Shown here piece by piece: positions 1 to 10,767 of a stretch of DNA of 64,000 bases. The translations under genes were made by a program, and so were the position numbers. Within the stretch, counting starts at the first letter, position 1. Each line of letters starts with the position of its first letter. Origin of the DNA: Rhabdophis nuchalis (Eukaryota; Chordata; Lepidosauria; Squamata; Natricidae); the NCBI GenBank assembly GCA_039707465.1, contig CM077647.1, positions 121,438,610 through 121,502,609 of the forward strand, written 5' to 3'. Under the pieces are notes generated by a model. The model worked only from the letters and a program-made list of their open reading frames with translations. It was not told where the DNA came from and ran no database searches.

Positions 1-218
1 AACCTTCTGATCATTGCAAAGCACTTGCAAAAAAAGAAGAAGAAGAGCTGGTACAGGCTAGAGAGGCAATTCCCCTGTTTCTCCATTTTTCCAAATTGCA
101 GTGCAAAAAGCGGTTAAGAATCTTCCTTGCCAAAGATTTGTATACAGCCTTCCTGTTCTCACCTACCTCTCTGATGAGAAGAAACAAACTGCAGATTTTT
201 ATACTCAGAAATTCAAAC

Positions 219-256
<38 letters not shown>

Positions 257-655
257 CTTAAAAAGGCAAAATTCCAAGCATATCTAAAATAGGCCTCATT
301 GCTGAAAACCTTCAAACTTTAAATAACATCATTGTTTCTTTGGGAATGTCCCAGTATTTTAAAAATATTTTTATTGGCTAATAATTTGAAATATGAGTGA
401 ACTGTGTTCTGTGTTCTGTGTTTGGCTTCAGCTAATCCACTTGGAAGTGAACCCCCTTGAAATGTGAAAGGCAAATGACACTGATACTGATTGAACTATC
501 TAAAAACAATTATACAATGTAATTAACTTTCATAGAATATCTGAAGGAGAAACAGATGCTGTCAGAAAGATTACAAATATTTATGGATTGGGGGCTAACA
601 TCAGATATGTGAAAAATCACTTTTTATAAGTGATTGTATTTTAAGCTGTATTTTA
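1..655. other. unique intergenic or intronic DNA
   Basis: No coding region or recognised repeat is visible apart from the (AT)n tract at 221-251. The short open frames here run through that tract or lack any recognisable motif. Confidence 0.5.
221..251. repeat. (AT)n microsatellite
   Basis: An uninterrupted run of AT dinucleotides, about 15 units. Confidence 0.97.
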
Positions 656-740
656 AACCTGGCAACTTTAAGATGTGTGGACTTCAACATCCAGCTTTCT
701 GACTGGGAAATTCTGAAAGTTGCCAAGTTTGAAAAATATT
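656..740. mobile_element. decayed MITE-like palindromic repeat
   Basis: An imperfect inverted repeat pairs 'ggcaactttaagatgtgtgg' with the 'gaaagttgccaag' end, around a 'gacttcaac' core. It resembles the hAT-type miniature elements at 21155-21289 and 60711-60830, which share the core 'ggacttcaa'. The ends are eroded and no target duplication is evident. Confidence 0.4.
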
Positions 741-3308
741 GCTTAGTTTATACTGGTGTTCTTTTGTGTTCTTTTGAGTTATACCATCATGAAAGTTAGC
801 AACAGTAAAGATTATTTCTTTAAGAATTGCTTTACCAATTTGTCTGGCTCTGAGCTCTCGGACTAACAATTCATGTACACTGAGTATAATTCCAATGGTC
901 ATTCAGTATTATTTCTTCTAGTAATCAAATAATCCTATCAGAGGTATTATATTCACTTATAGGGCAAATACACAGTTTCCTTGCTCTAGTATACAGATAT
1001 CCACTGTTTCCCTAACACAGTCCTTGGGTCTAAGCCTATATTTCTGTGTCCACTTAGAGCTAAGGCAATCCAAGGATTACTTAAGGTGCTGTGAGGATTG
1101 GAAATTTAGTGGTGTTTTCCTTAAAACCCTGCCTGGGTGATGGGTGCAGACAGTGTATAGTGCCTGGGTGAACATTGGAAAAATAAACTGAAATGAGATG
1201 CTTCCTGCCAGCAATCTTGTACTTCCAATTGCTTTGCTAGTCCCAGTCCTCTTTGCCCATCCCATGCATGTTTGCGAGAGAGACCAGTACTTGGGCTTCC
1301 ACAATTCCTTTTTTAAAAGAGAAATTAAATAAGCTAGCTAACTGATAGATCCAGAGTACTGATGGCAAATCTATGACATGCAAGCTCCAAAAGGTTTACT
1401 GGCTGAGTCAACTCTCGCCAAGATAGGCAGTGAACAAATTAAAAAATAACTGAAATAAATAAAATCTGACTATCTCATCTCTTGTTTAAGATACAAAATG
1501 GAAAGGACTTGATTTAACTTTGCAGCCTGCCTAGAAGGGAATTTCTTTCCCAATCTTTGTGGCTTCCCTGGATCCTTGCTTTGTCTTCCCACATTATGTA
1601 CTTACAGCAATTTATTTGTCTCACATTGACTTCCCACAGTTTCTCAGACTCCAGCTCATCAATAGTAGAGGCTGTATCTTGACTGCACAAATTTGGACAA
1701 ACACTAGACTAGAGGATAGCCAAGAGATACAAAACACCCTTTGCTGCCAGCTATAGTTGGTAGGTAAAACAGCTGACCAATAAACCCATTTTTTTAGGAA
1801 ATTAAAAACAAAAGCAGTTGACAATACGGTGGAAAAGGGAAGAAAAGAAAAGCATAGAGTAACCAAAACATTATGCATGATAATTGAAGTAGATTTTTCA
1901 CAAGATGGGTGAGTTTGGGCAGGGATGGGATTTCAGCTGAGAAAACCAATCACAGCTCTTGGAATGTTGTTACATTATCTGGTAAATAGTGCACAGCACT
2001 GACCTATTCTGATTGCAGTATAGGACAGCACAATTTATGGCGGCATAATGGCTTTGGGAGGGAAGAGGAATACAGCAAAGCAGTTGGGTGGATATGGTCA
2101 TATATCTATCCTTCATGAAGACAGCTCATTTCTGGATATCAACATTCCTATCTTGCCATAAGCAATTTAATTAAACAATGAACATTTCTTGTAGCCTTAA
2201 TGATGGTGAAAATCTAAAGGAGAAATATGCTTTTGTTTTAAATTTATTTATTTAAAGAAATGGTATTCTGTGCTTCCACTAATGAGTGGCACTCAAGGCA
2301 ACTACTATAAAATAAAACATTACAAAGGAGAATTAAAAGATATTTAAACCATGTTATACCACGTTATATTGTTCTTCCAAATTGATTAGCTCAAAGTCTG
2401 TTTAGTGTCAGTTTTTGCTAAACATAAAATGTTCTCAGAATGTTATAACTATATTTTCTGTGAAGCTCCAAATAAGAAATGGAGACATCCCTAATTTTTG
2501 AAAAATAGCAAGCTGCACAATTACAGTTGGAGTCACTGGGAAAAAAGAGTACTTTATCAGAACAATACAAAGTTAACCCCAAAGAGACAAGGTTTCTTGC
2601 ATATAAAATAGTCCCATAAGAACTTAGTCCTCACAGAATTGGAAAACAGAATATAGGAGAAAAAGAAATATAGGAGAAAAAAAGAATAGAGCCATCTAAC
2701 AAATATAGTAACCACTTGGTTTGGTCCATAGAAACCAGACCAAAAGGAGAAAATATTTTAATACTTTTAAATTTTAAAATATTTACTTTTTCTTATTACC
2801 TGAACATTAGCTATATATAATGTATTTAGTTTTTATTTATAGGTTCCGTATATACTTCATAAATTATTGTTAATGTCAATCTGGTTCGGTAATATATTTA
2901 GGTTTGCTGTTAAATTTCAAGAACATCTCAAAAACTATGCTAGGGCAATCAGAAGATACAATGAGCTGATTTGAACTGATACACCTAGGATGCTACTATG
3001 TGTCTTAGTTTATGTTTGCACATAAGTTGTATGTATAAACACAAGACTTGCATAATTAAAACACAATACATGATGTTTTTCTGGAGGCATTATGCAGCCA
3101 ATTGAAAGCTATCAGAACCATCAGGTTTGATGTGAAAATGAGCAAAATAATATTTCCAAATCCTTCCTCAGTCCCCTGAAGGTATCCCTCTTCCCATGCT
3201 GAACTATTCCCATGCTTACCCATGCTTACCTATGAATCAGAGATTTGATTTGTCTATAGCAAGGAAAAAGTACAGTGTATATTGAGGCAGGACTCAAATG
3301 CATTGGAG
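741..3308. other. AT-rich unique DNA
   Basis: No coding region, RNA gene or clear repeat was recognised. Open frames in this stretch are short and carry no domain motifs. Confidence 0.5.
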
Positions 3309-3755
3309 AAAAACTTTACTTTTTACTTTTACTTTTACTTTTATTAAATTTCTATCCCGCCCTATCTCCCACAAAGGGACTCAAGGCGGCGCACAGGAAC
3401 TTAAAATCCAAAAATACAAACGGTAAAAATCTACAAAATTTAAAACTACAATTAAACAGTTTAACCCGTGCTAAAAAGAGAAAACAATTAATTTAAAACT
3501 CAGCTCTAATAAATATGGTTGTAGCAGCTATGCCAGGCCGGCCATATGGAAGAAATAGGTTTTTAAAATCCGGCGGAAGAGGCAAAGGTCGGTGATAGTC
3601 CGGAGGTCTGGGGGGAGGTCATTCCAGAGGGCGGGGCCTGCCACAGAGAAAGCTCTTCCCCTGGGCGTCGCCAGCCGTCATTGTCCAGCGGACGGCACCC
3701 TAAGGAGGCCCTCCCTGTGGGAGCGGACAGGTCGAATGGAGGTATGCGGTAGGGA
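3309..3755 (-). mobile_element. L2-type LINE, 3' end
   Basis: Read on the minus strand this is the last part of an L2-type LINE: the end of the RT ORF, then a 3' UTR containing 'cgccctatctccc' in plus-strand view, then a tail of TAAAA/GTAAA-type repeats (3309-3345). The same 3' sequence recurs at 42823-43600 (minus), 53347-53838 (plus) and, very closely matched, 61468-61675 (plus). The copy is 5'-truncated and carries no intact ORF. It belongs to the family of the longer copy at 42823-45797. Confidence 0.8.
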
Positions 3756-4007
3756 CTGGATGGGAATGGCAATCCTTTCACTTCACAGTTGTTTTATCAA
3801 TCCCAGAAACCTTTCTTTTAAAATATAAATGGCTCATGCTATTTAAAAAAAAGATAAGGGGGTTATTGTTGTATGATAATGAGGGGTTATTGTTTTGTTA
3901 AAGGACTTTTATAAATCTTTTCATCAAGTACCTTATCAAATACTTACACAAACCTAACTGAATATTTAAAGGAAAACCACATTTCCATTTAATAAAGCAA
4001 TGTGGTT

Positions 4008-4135
4008 CTCCAGAAGGTGGGGATAGCATCCATGAATGGGTTAACTCTGCCTGTTCTCTAATTGGACTGAGCCTGTTTAATAATTAATTAGCTCCCCTAT
4101 ATAAGGCCCCTGCATTAGGCTCCACCCAGCTTTCG
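4008..4135 (+). repeat. DIRS left inverted terminal repeat
   Basis: About 125 bp from 'ccagaaggtggggatagc' to 'cacccagctttcg' recur in reverse complement at 10826-10951. The outer edge is fixed to within a few bases by the internal complementary region at 10608-10696, which reads across the joined ends. Confidence 0.95.
4098..4105 (+). promoter_or_regulatory. TATA box in the DIRS terminal repeat
   Basis: TATATAAG follows a C-rich stretch inside the left terminal repeat, placed to drive rightward transcription of the element. The same motif in the right repeat points inward from the other end. Assignment rests on motif and position only. Confidence 0.55.
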
Positions 4136-4714
4136 ACTCAGTCTTCTCTGGGACGTCAAGCTATCCAAACCTATGTATTTGGCTTCTAATGTTTGTGGAT
4201 CGCAAAAGTGAGTAGTGAGGTGTTATAAGGACAGCCTGTCCCAACGAGTTTAGTATTTCTCTCGACAAATTTGGGCGCTGTGTGGGACCTCGCTCCCTCT
4301 GCCCGCCGCTAAAACCAGCCGTGACAGCCGCCTGGCCTCTTCCTTCAGGGGATTCTGCTTGCTCTCCCCCTTAATTGAGGCCTTACCGGACCCAGAGACT
4401 ATCAGTAGCCCCGAGGTCCGTTTTGACACCTGAGGCGGAGGAAACGCTTTTTGGGCGAGCTGTGAGCCGAACGTTCAGATTGCCTTGTGACGAGAGGCGC
4501 CGTGCGCGTCTGAGGGTCACCGCACAAGCCGGGCGCGACGCTGTGAGGCCCTCCGAGAGAGGGGCGTCAAATCGGGCTGGTGGACATTGCAAATTGGGGC
4601 CTTCCCTGGTAATCCTGAGGCGAGCGCAAACGGAGCCGTTGGTAACGGTTTTTCCCGCCGTCGGGAGCATTCGCTACTTTGAGAGATCCGCGCAGCCGCA
4701 CATTTCGGCTAACC

Positions 4715-4894
4715 GCCATCTTGGGAAGGACGTGACTCGCAGCAGCCATTTTGGACGTCGCCTTGGATACGGCGCCATTTTGAGAGGTGCTTGCATTGCG
4801 GCGGCCATTTTGAATCTGTATTCGAGCGCGCCGCCATCTTGAGAAGGGAGTCACATCGCGGCGGCCATTTTGAATTTGAACTTCAGCCATTTTG
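4715..4894 (+). promoter_or_regulatory. seven-copy YY1-like tandem array in the DIRS leader
   Basis: The 9-mer GCCAT(C/T)TTG occurs seven times on the plus strand, starting at 4715, 4745, 4774, 4804, 4833, 4864 and 4886. The spacings are 30, 29, 30, 29, 31 and 22 bases. Several copies have the extended form (C/G)CGCCAT(C/T)TTG, close to the published consensus for the zinc-finger factor YY1. The array ends about 70 bases before the gag-like start codon. It could be a downstream promoter element or a set of factor-binding repeats. Binding is inferred; the repeat structure is directly visible. Confidence 0.75.
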
Positions 4895-4966
4895 AGAAGG
4901 ACTTTTTCTCCGTCATAAAAATAAAATAAAAATAAACTAAACTAAAAGGTCCTGATCGCTGCAGCC

Positions 4967-6699
4967 ATGGCCGATAATGCTGCCTTGCCTTCCGATGCAT
5001 CGACCGAGCGCCAGGCTACCCCAGTTCAGGGGGGCGCTCAGGGGGCCTCCCTCTCACCAGGCTTATTGCTTCCGCCCGCACCAGTGGCCAGGGCCAGAGA
5101 ACCGGAAACGGAGGGGGCCAAGCAGCGTAAGGACAAATCCAAAAAGCCATCCAAGGCTAAGGCTAAAACCAAACACCTGGAGAGTGTTCCCGTTCAGGAT
5201 GGGGGGCGCACGACGAGGGGCTCTACCCCCCATGGGGCACTGTCGCTTCCTCCTGCTATCCGGGAGGTACCACCTGGGCCTTTTAGTCCCCTCTTGGCTA
5301 TTGATACCTCGGGCATTTGGGGTCAGACTTCATTTCCGGGCCCTGGGCAGTCCACGGCAGCCACACATGGCCGCTCTGATGCGTACTTCACCCCAACCAC
5401 GATGCCACCGTTGGGTGACTGGTCATCTTATGGGGCCCTGAACTACCGCGCTCAAAGCACTGAAGCTCCCTTTATCCCAGATATGATTTCTAAGGCCATA
5501 CGCCAAGGTATCGCTGCGGGGCTGCACGAACGCCCCCAACAACCGGTGGGGGCTCCCGCAACGATTGCCCCAAGGGAAGGGGTTGTGCAGGTGGCGCCCG
5601 CAGAGACTGTGTTGGAGGCGCCTCGTAGTCCCTCCGTGGCTTCCGATGATGGGGATTTGCGGGAGCTCACCCTCTCCGATGATGACACTGCCGCCCCCGA
5701 GAAGCCCAAGAAAACGGGTCTCTTTCCACTGGAGCTTTTCACACCTTTGTTGGCCAAGGCTAAGGTGGCTTCTGCCATTCAGTCCTTACCGGGCGCTCCG
5801 GCGCCCTCTACCTCCACGAGTGCCTGGTTCCGTGAGGGCAAGAAGCAAGCTGACACCATACCAATCCCTCAGTTGTTTTTGGACGCTGTTCAGAGGCAAT
5901 GGGGGGCTCCAACTGCAGGCCCTGCCCCCTCGACAGCCGACAAGCGCTTCTATATTGTGGAGGAGTCTCTTGACAAGCTCCTGCGGTGGCCGTCTGTTGA
6001 CACCCCCATCTCAGCACTGCAGTCAGCTACCAACTTGCCGGGGTCGCAGGAGGAGGTCCTCCGGCCGGAGGACAAGCGGGCCGACCAGACTCTGCAGAGG
6101 AGGCACCAGGCGGCGGCCTGGGCTGTGCGGGCAGCCACTGCGGCATCGTTCTTTTCGAGGTCCAGCCTTACCTGGTTGCAACAGCTGCAGGAGAGGATCC
6201 CCCTGTCTGATGCTAGGGCGCACCAGGACCTTAATAAGGTCATTGCGGCTACCCAGTTCTCCTCTGACGCCACACTGAGTGCGATGAAGTTCGCCGCAAG
6301 GGCCATGTCTTCCTCTGTGGCGTCCCGCAGGTTGCTATGGCTGAGACAATGGCAAGCAGACGTTCGCCATAAATGGAAGCTTGCAACTGGACCATTTCAG
6401 GGGGAAACGCTGTTTGGGGATTCGCTTACTCCGCTCCTCATTGAGGGTAGGGACAACGCAAGGTGCTGCCATCCACCTTGAAGAGGGGTTTTCCCAGACC
6501 TGCCCCGTATACCAGGCGGCCACCATTCCGGTCACGTGATTACACCCCCCCTTTTGGGGATACGATTTCAACCAGGGGAATTTCCGCACACAGGGTGGTT
6601 TTTACCAGCACCAGCGTTTTCAGCCTTCTCGGCCCCAGAGAGGCAACCAATCGAGACGGCCCTTTCGTGGGGGGGGGGAGCCGATTTGGTCGCAGATAA
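4967..6699 (+). CDS. DIRS gag-like ORF1, C-terminal part frameshifted
   Basis: The ATG sits in a strong context (gccATGg) right after the A-rich end of the leader. The main frame runs 504 codons to a stop at 6481. It has a lysine-rich segment near residues 40-70, proline/alanine-rich linkers and an acidic serine-rich stretch near residue 230. Downstream, the other two frames continue a coherent basic tail rich in Arg, Gly, Gln and Phe, ending in a GGGSRFGRR-like segment with a stop at 6697-6699. The real product probably has about 575 residues with a nucleic-acid-binding tail. The frame breaks near 6456, at the G run 6556-6559 and at the G run near 6669-6678. DIRS gag is poorly conserved, so the call rests on position. 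It probably forms the nucleoprotein particle. Confidence 0.7.
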
Positions 6700-7204
6700 T
6701 GACCCACATTGGTTCCCCATTGGCGCCCGCCTCCTGCATTTTGCAGCACAATGGGAGATTACCACCTCCGACCGGTGGGTTAGGGATACGGTCCGGTTTG
6801 GGCTGTCCCTTGAGTTTGTGGCCCCTCCTCCAAATTTCTTTATTCGTTCCCCTGTCTCCCATAACCCTCAGAGGCAGCTCCTGATGAGGGAGGCCATAGC
6901 CCACTTGTTAGATATTGAGGCCATTCAAGAAGTCCCGTTGGACCAATGGCACCAGGGGTTCTATTCAGTTCTTTTTGTTATCCCGAAGGCCTCGGGCGGT
7001 TGGAGGGCCATTTTAAATTTAAAAATGTTGAATGTCTATTTGAGAGTTAAAAGGTTTAAAATGCATTCTTTACTCACCATTCTAGAGTGTTTAAGAGGAG
7101 GAGATTTCCTGTCGTCTGTGGATTTAACGGAAGCTTACCTCCATGTACGTATCCATGACGATCATCGTTGTTATTTACGTTTTTGTTATTTGTCACAACA
7201 TTAT
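6682..7204 (+). CDS. DIRS reverse transcriptase, N-terminal part (interrupted)
   Basis: This frame overlaps the end of the gag-like ORF and holds the early RT motifs: the substrate-binding region 'SVLFVIPKASGGWRAILNL' and the first catalytic aspartate in 'SSVDLTEAYLHV'. The domain copies element RNA into DNA. The ORF is cut at 7204 by a LINE insertion. Coding resumes at 8149, and the two halves are in the same frame once the insertion and one target duplicate are discounted. The exact start codon is unclear; DIRS pol ORFs often begin inside the gag overlap. Confidence 0.85.
7186..7204 (+). repeat. target site duplication of the LINE inside DIRS (left copy)
   Basis: The 19 bases from 7186 ('ttatttgtcacaacattat') recur exactly at 8130-8148 and bracket the inserted LINE. 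A duplication of this length is typical of target-primed reverse transcription. Confidence 0.93.
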
Positions 7205-8129
7205 TTTTTTATATTGAAAAAGTTTTATTGAGTTTACATTTTTTGTGGGGTAGGGTAAGGGATACATAGAAATTTTGAGAATGGTCACGTCAAAGTCGTC
7301 GGCTCCTCCGGTACCTCAAGTTACATTATTAAAAAGAAAGAAAAGAAACATTTCACATAACACTACAAGCTGGGAGCAAGTACATATTCCTAAATTTTTC
7401 AGTTATATACTGTCAGTCAATTACAAAAATCCAGATTACAAATATCATACAATATTACTCAAAAAAAAACCAGGGCAAAGTTATTTTTTAGATCTAAGTC
7501 TCTTGGCAATTGCATCTTCCACCTTCTCCCCCGGGCCCCCAGCGGGCGGGGCCATGGCTCCCCCTGCCCCCCCTGGATCTTCTCCCAGGACAGAGGAATG
7601 TTTTTTAAGAAAGGCTTCCGCCTCAGCAACTGTTTTAATCTTCACTCTACCTCCTTCCCAGAACACCAGTATCCCTTCGGGTGTCACCCACTTGAACCAA
7701 ATCCCATGATCAAACAATGTTTTAGACAAGAAGATAAATTTCCTTCTTGCATCTCTAATCTTTCTTGGAATCTGCTTCAAGATGGTAACCTCCTTTTGTT
7801 GGTAAATCATAGGACTCCCTCTTTGCGCCTTCAAGATTTCCTCTCTGGTTGACCTTCTAACAAATTTTACATGTATCTCTCTGGGTACTTCATTCATCCT
7901 GGCATATGCAGAATTTATTCTGTAGACTAGGTCAATGTCCCCTCTGATCTCATCTTTAGGTTTATGTAAATAGTCTGCAATAATTGTACTCATAAGATCA
8001 GGGAGACATTCACCATCCATCTCAGAAACATTCTGAAATCTCAAAAAATATGTCATCCTTTCCATATCTATCCTAGTCACATGCCCATTTATTTCCACAA
8101 CCTCATTAGAAACATTTTTAATCTCTCCC
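7205..8129 (-). mobile_element. ORF1-only L1-like LINE, 5'-truncated copy
   Basis: A minus-strand insertion of about 925 bp between 19-bp duplicates. Its 3' end (plus 7205-7225) is a short A tail preceded by an AATAAA signal on the minus strand. From there it contains about 270 bp of 3' UTR and then the C-terminal two thirds of an L1-type ORF1. No ORF2 separates ORF1 from the 3' end. The full-length relative at 57055-59019 has exactly the same ORF1-to-3'UTR junction, so the absence of ORF2 is a family trait. It must have been mobilised in trans by another LINE. Confidence 0.88.
7481..8129 (-). CDS. L1-like ORF1 protein, partial (5'-truncated)
   Basis: About 216 codons are open on the minus strand with no internal stop. 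The sequence begins in the middle of ORF1, at the end of the coiled coil; the first few residues of the open frame come from the target duplicate. It covers an RRM-like region around 'YFLRFQNVSE' and the C-terminal domain, with 'IHVKFVRRSTREEILKAQR' followed by 'YQQKEVTILKQIPRKIRDAR'. This matches the order in L1 ORF1 proteins, which bind RNA as trimers and act as chaperones. A Gly/Ala/Pro-rich stretch and a basic RLRSKK end follow. With no 5' end or promoter it is probably not expressed. Confidence 0.85.
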
Positions 8130-8148
8130 TTATTTGTCACAACATTAT

Positions 8149-9531
8149 CAATACAGGGCGTTGCCGTTTGGCCTTTCGTCGGCCCCGCGTGTTTTTACTA
8201 AGCTACTGGCCGTGGTTGCAGCCCACTTGCGTGGCATCCCAGTGAGAGTGCTCTGTTACCTGGATGACATCTTAGTTCAGTCGGCCTCTGCCGAGGCGGC
8301 TCGCCGTGACCTGCAAATCACTTTAGACACGTTACAGGCACATGGTTTCTCCATCAATACCCCCAAGAGTCATCTTACTCCCTCGACTCGCATTTTGCAC
8401 TTGGGGACTTGGATTGACACGGTGGCAGAAAGGGTGTCCCTCTCAGCGGATCGCATTGCCACGATCAGGGCCCTCGCCTCTCAGGTCTTACGGGAGCCTA
8501 GACCCACGTTAGCTATGCTATCCAGGCTGCTGGGGTTAATGGTGTCCACGTTTTACATTGTTCCGTGGGCCAGGTTACATTCAAGGGACCTGCAATGGTT
8601 CCTAGTCCCTTTCCAGAGGTCTTACACGTCGTCTACACTACAAAGGGTGCGACTACCGGGGGATGTTAGGCGCTCCTTGGACTGGTGGAGGTCCTCGGCC
8701 ATCTCACGGGGGTCTCATTTCCGGGTGGACAATAGGATCGTCATCACCACGGATGCCAGTCTTACCGGCTGGAGCGCTCATCTGGGTGTGCACATGGCCC
8801 AGGGTTTGTGGGATAGCACGGAGGCTTCGCTCCCTATCAATATGTTGGAGCTCAGGGCGATACGGTTGGCCCTCCTTCACTTCGAGGATCTGGTCCGGGG
8901 TGGCCATGTCCTAGTGCTTACCGATAACATGACGGCCAAGGCCCACATTAACAGGCAGGGGGGTTCCAGGTCGGCGCAGCTCATGCAGGAAGCCCGGATT
9001 CTGGGCTCCTGGGCGGAGACTAGGCTACCTTCCCTTACGGCGGAACACATTTCGGGGGTGGACAATGTCAGGGCAGATTGGCTCAGCAGGTCGACGGTTG
9101 ACCCAGCCGAATGGCAATTACACCCTTCTCTTTTCCAGGAGATCACCAGACGGTTTGGAGTTCCTGTGATCGACCTGTTTGCCTCCCCGAGCAACACTCA
9201 GCTTCCCAGATTCATGTCCCAGTTCCAGTCCCCAGGCGCGGAGGGAGTGGATGCTCTCCGGCACCCCTGGCCCCAGGGCCTCCTATATGCCTACCCGCCA
9301 ACGGCCCTGTTAGCGAGGGTGATTCGACGCATCATATACTGCAGGGCGGACATTGTTTTGGTGGCGCCACATTGGCCGAGGCGGCCTTGGTTCGCGGACC
9401 TGACAGCCTTGTCGGTGGAGCCGGCCTGGCGGATACCACCACACCGAATCTTGCTACAGCAGGGGTCACTTCAACACCCGGAGCCACAGTGGCTCCAGCT
9501 GACCGTGTGGCGGTTGAAAGGGAGGCGCTAA
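8149..9531 (+). CDS. DIRS RT C-terminal part, RNase H and C-terminal extension
   Basis: The frame continues the RT after the LINE insertion. It has 'YRALPFGLSSAPRVFTK' and then the catalytic box 'CYLDDILVQS'. RNase H follows, with 'ITTDASLTGWSAHLG', 'NMLELRAIRLALLHF', 'VLTDNMTAKAHI' and 'HISGVDNVRADWLSR', which supply the expected acidic residues. The last 130 residues contain 'VIDLFASPSN' and 'LLYAYPPTALLARVI'. This is the conserved DIRS pol extension, where a Dam-like methyltransferase region is described in related elements; whether it is active cannot be told. The stop is at 9529-9531. No frameshift is visible in this part. Confidence 0.93.
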   Translation, partial: QYRALPFGLSSAPRVFTKLLAVVAAHLRGIPVRVLCYLDDILVQSASAEAARRDLQITLDTLQAHGFSINTPKSHLTPSTRILHLGTWIDTVAERVSLSADRIATIRALASQVLREPRPTLAMLSRLLGLMVSTFYIVPWARLHSRDLQWFLVPFQRSYTSSTLQRVRLPGDVRRSLDWWRSSAISRGSHFRVDNRIVITTDASLTGWSAHLGVHMAQGLWDSTEASLPINMLELRAIRLALLHFEDLVRGGHVLVLTDNMTAKAHINRQGGSRSAQLMQEARILGSWAETRLPSLTAEHISGVDNVRADWLSRSTVDPAEWQLHPSLFQEITRRFGVPVIDLFASPSNTQLPRFMSQFQSPGAEGVDALRHPWPQGLLYAYPPTALLARVIRRIIYCRADIVLVAPHWPRRPWFADLTALSVEPAWRIPPHRILLQQGSLQHPEPQWLQLTVWRLKGRR

Positions 9532-9557
9532 GGCAGGCTCATTTCTCGCTCAGGGTT

Positions 9558-10585
9558 ATGGACACTATCCAGGCCGCCAGGCGTCCGTCCACCATACGCA
9601 TATATAACGCCACCTGGCGTGCATTCGGCGTTTGGTGTAATGCAAAGGGGTATGCTCCCGTTGGCGCCTCTGTTGCCCTGGTTTTAGACTTCTTACAGGA
9701 CGGCCTGGATAAGGGTTTGTCTCCCATACGCTCCGGAGGCAGGTGGCTGCACTCTCTTCGGTGCTTAGTGGGGGTAGTGGGCTTTCCTTGTCCCAACACT
9801 CCGTGGTTAAATTTTTTTTAAAAGGGGCACGTAACTTACGACCGACAGTGGTTCATAGGTACCTGTCGTGGGAGTTACCGATGGTCCTTGAGTCTCTCAC
9901 CAATGCCCCTTTTGAACCTCTGCTTGCCGCCTCCTGGGAGGACCTGACCCTGAAGGTGGTGTTTCTCGTGGCCATAACTTCGGCCAGGAGGATTTCGGAG
10001 CTTCACGCTCTTTCTGTCAGAGAGAACCTGTGCACCTTCCACGAGGATAGGGTGGTATTGCGGTTGGATCCCTGCTTCACACCTAAGGTGGGGTCGTGGT
10101 TTCACAGGGCCCAGGAGGTGGTCCTCCCCAGTTTTTGTCCAGACCCACATTGCCCCCAGGAGGTTGTGGGGCATTCACTAGACGTTCGCAGGGCGTTAAG
10201 GATCTACATTGATAGGACGGCGGAGTTTAGGCGAACGGAATCCCTTTTTATCGCCTTCCAGGGACAGTCTAGGGGATGTAAGGTTTCGGTTTCCACGGTG
10301 GGCAGGTGGATTAAGGCCTGCATTCGTAAGGCTTACATGGTTTCCCGACAGGAGGTTCCCAGTGGGATCACCGCCCACTCAACGCGGAGCGCGTCTACGT
10401 CAGCGGCTTGGGCTGCACACTCTTCCATAGCTGAGATTTGTAGGGCTGCCACGTGGTCTTCTCCGTCTCCCTTTATTCAACACTATAAGTTGGACACTTG
10501 GGCATCTGCGGATGCGGCGTTCGGACGCAGAGTTCTGCAGTCCGTGTATAGCCAGGAGGAGGGCCAGTCTTCTTCCCACCCATAA
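9558..10585 (+). CDS. DIRS tyrosine recombinase, one frameshift
   Basis: The ORF overlaps or closely follows the end of the RT/RNase H ORF in another frame; the ATG at 9558 is one possible start. The N-terminal core-binding region includes 'STIRIYNATWRAFGVWC'. At 9812-9819 a run of eight T changes the frame; a run one base longer would keep it open. The catalytic domain then has the first arginine in 'ITSARRISELHAL', the HxxR box in 'TAHSTRSAST' and the nucleophilic tyrosine in 'FIQHYKLDTW'. This is the R-H-R-Y set of tyrosine recombinases, which integrate the circular DNA form without target duplication. The ORF ends just before the internal complementary region. Confidence 0.9.
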
Positions 10586-10607
10586 GGACTATCCGGCTTG
10601 GGTATGT

Positions 10608-10696
10608 CCCATTCATGGATGCTATCCCCACCTTCTGGAGAAAGAGCGTTGGTACTTACCTGATACGCCTCTTCTAAGAAGGTGGGGATAGCATCC
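10608..10696 (+). repeat. DIRS internal complementary region
   Basis: The first part (10608-10638) is the reverse complement of the outer end of the left terminal repeat. The second part (10639-10696) is the reverse complement of the outer end of the right repeat, including its extra 35 bases ending in 'accaacgctcttt'. The region therefore spells the two outer ends joined head to tail. In the DIRS model it templates completion of the termini and circularisation. Confidence 0.95.
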
Positions 10697-10761
10697 GGCC
10701 GCACCCTAAGATGTTAAGACTGGCCATGTATTGGGTGTCCTTGGTTCTGTTACGCATTCTC

Positions 10762-10767
10762 AATAAA
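10762..10767 (+). promoter_or_regulatory. polyadenylation signal of DIRS
   Basis: AATAAA lies after the recombinase ORF and internal complementary region and just before the right terminal repeat, a suitable place to end the element transcript. Confidence 0.55.

Noticed and set aside
4375..4842. 155-codon frame in the DIRS leader
   Set aside because: It lacks an ATG start at its beginning, shows no motif, and lies in GC-rich leader where long open frames occur by chance.
4715..4894. CRISPR-like array
   Set aside because: The repeated unit is only about 9 bases within a degenerate 30-bp unit and lies in a eukaryotic retrotransposon leader.
5565..6278. 237-codon frame overlapping the gag-like ORF
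   Set aside because: It is a shadow frame in GC-rich coding DNA, with Arg/Pro/Ser-rich content and no motif.
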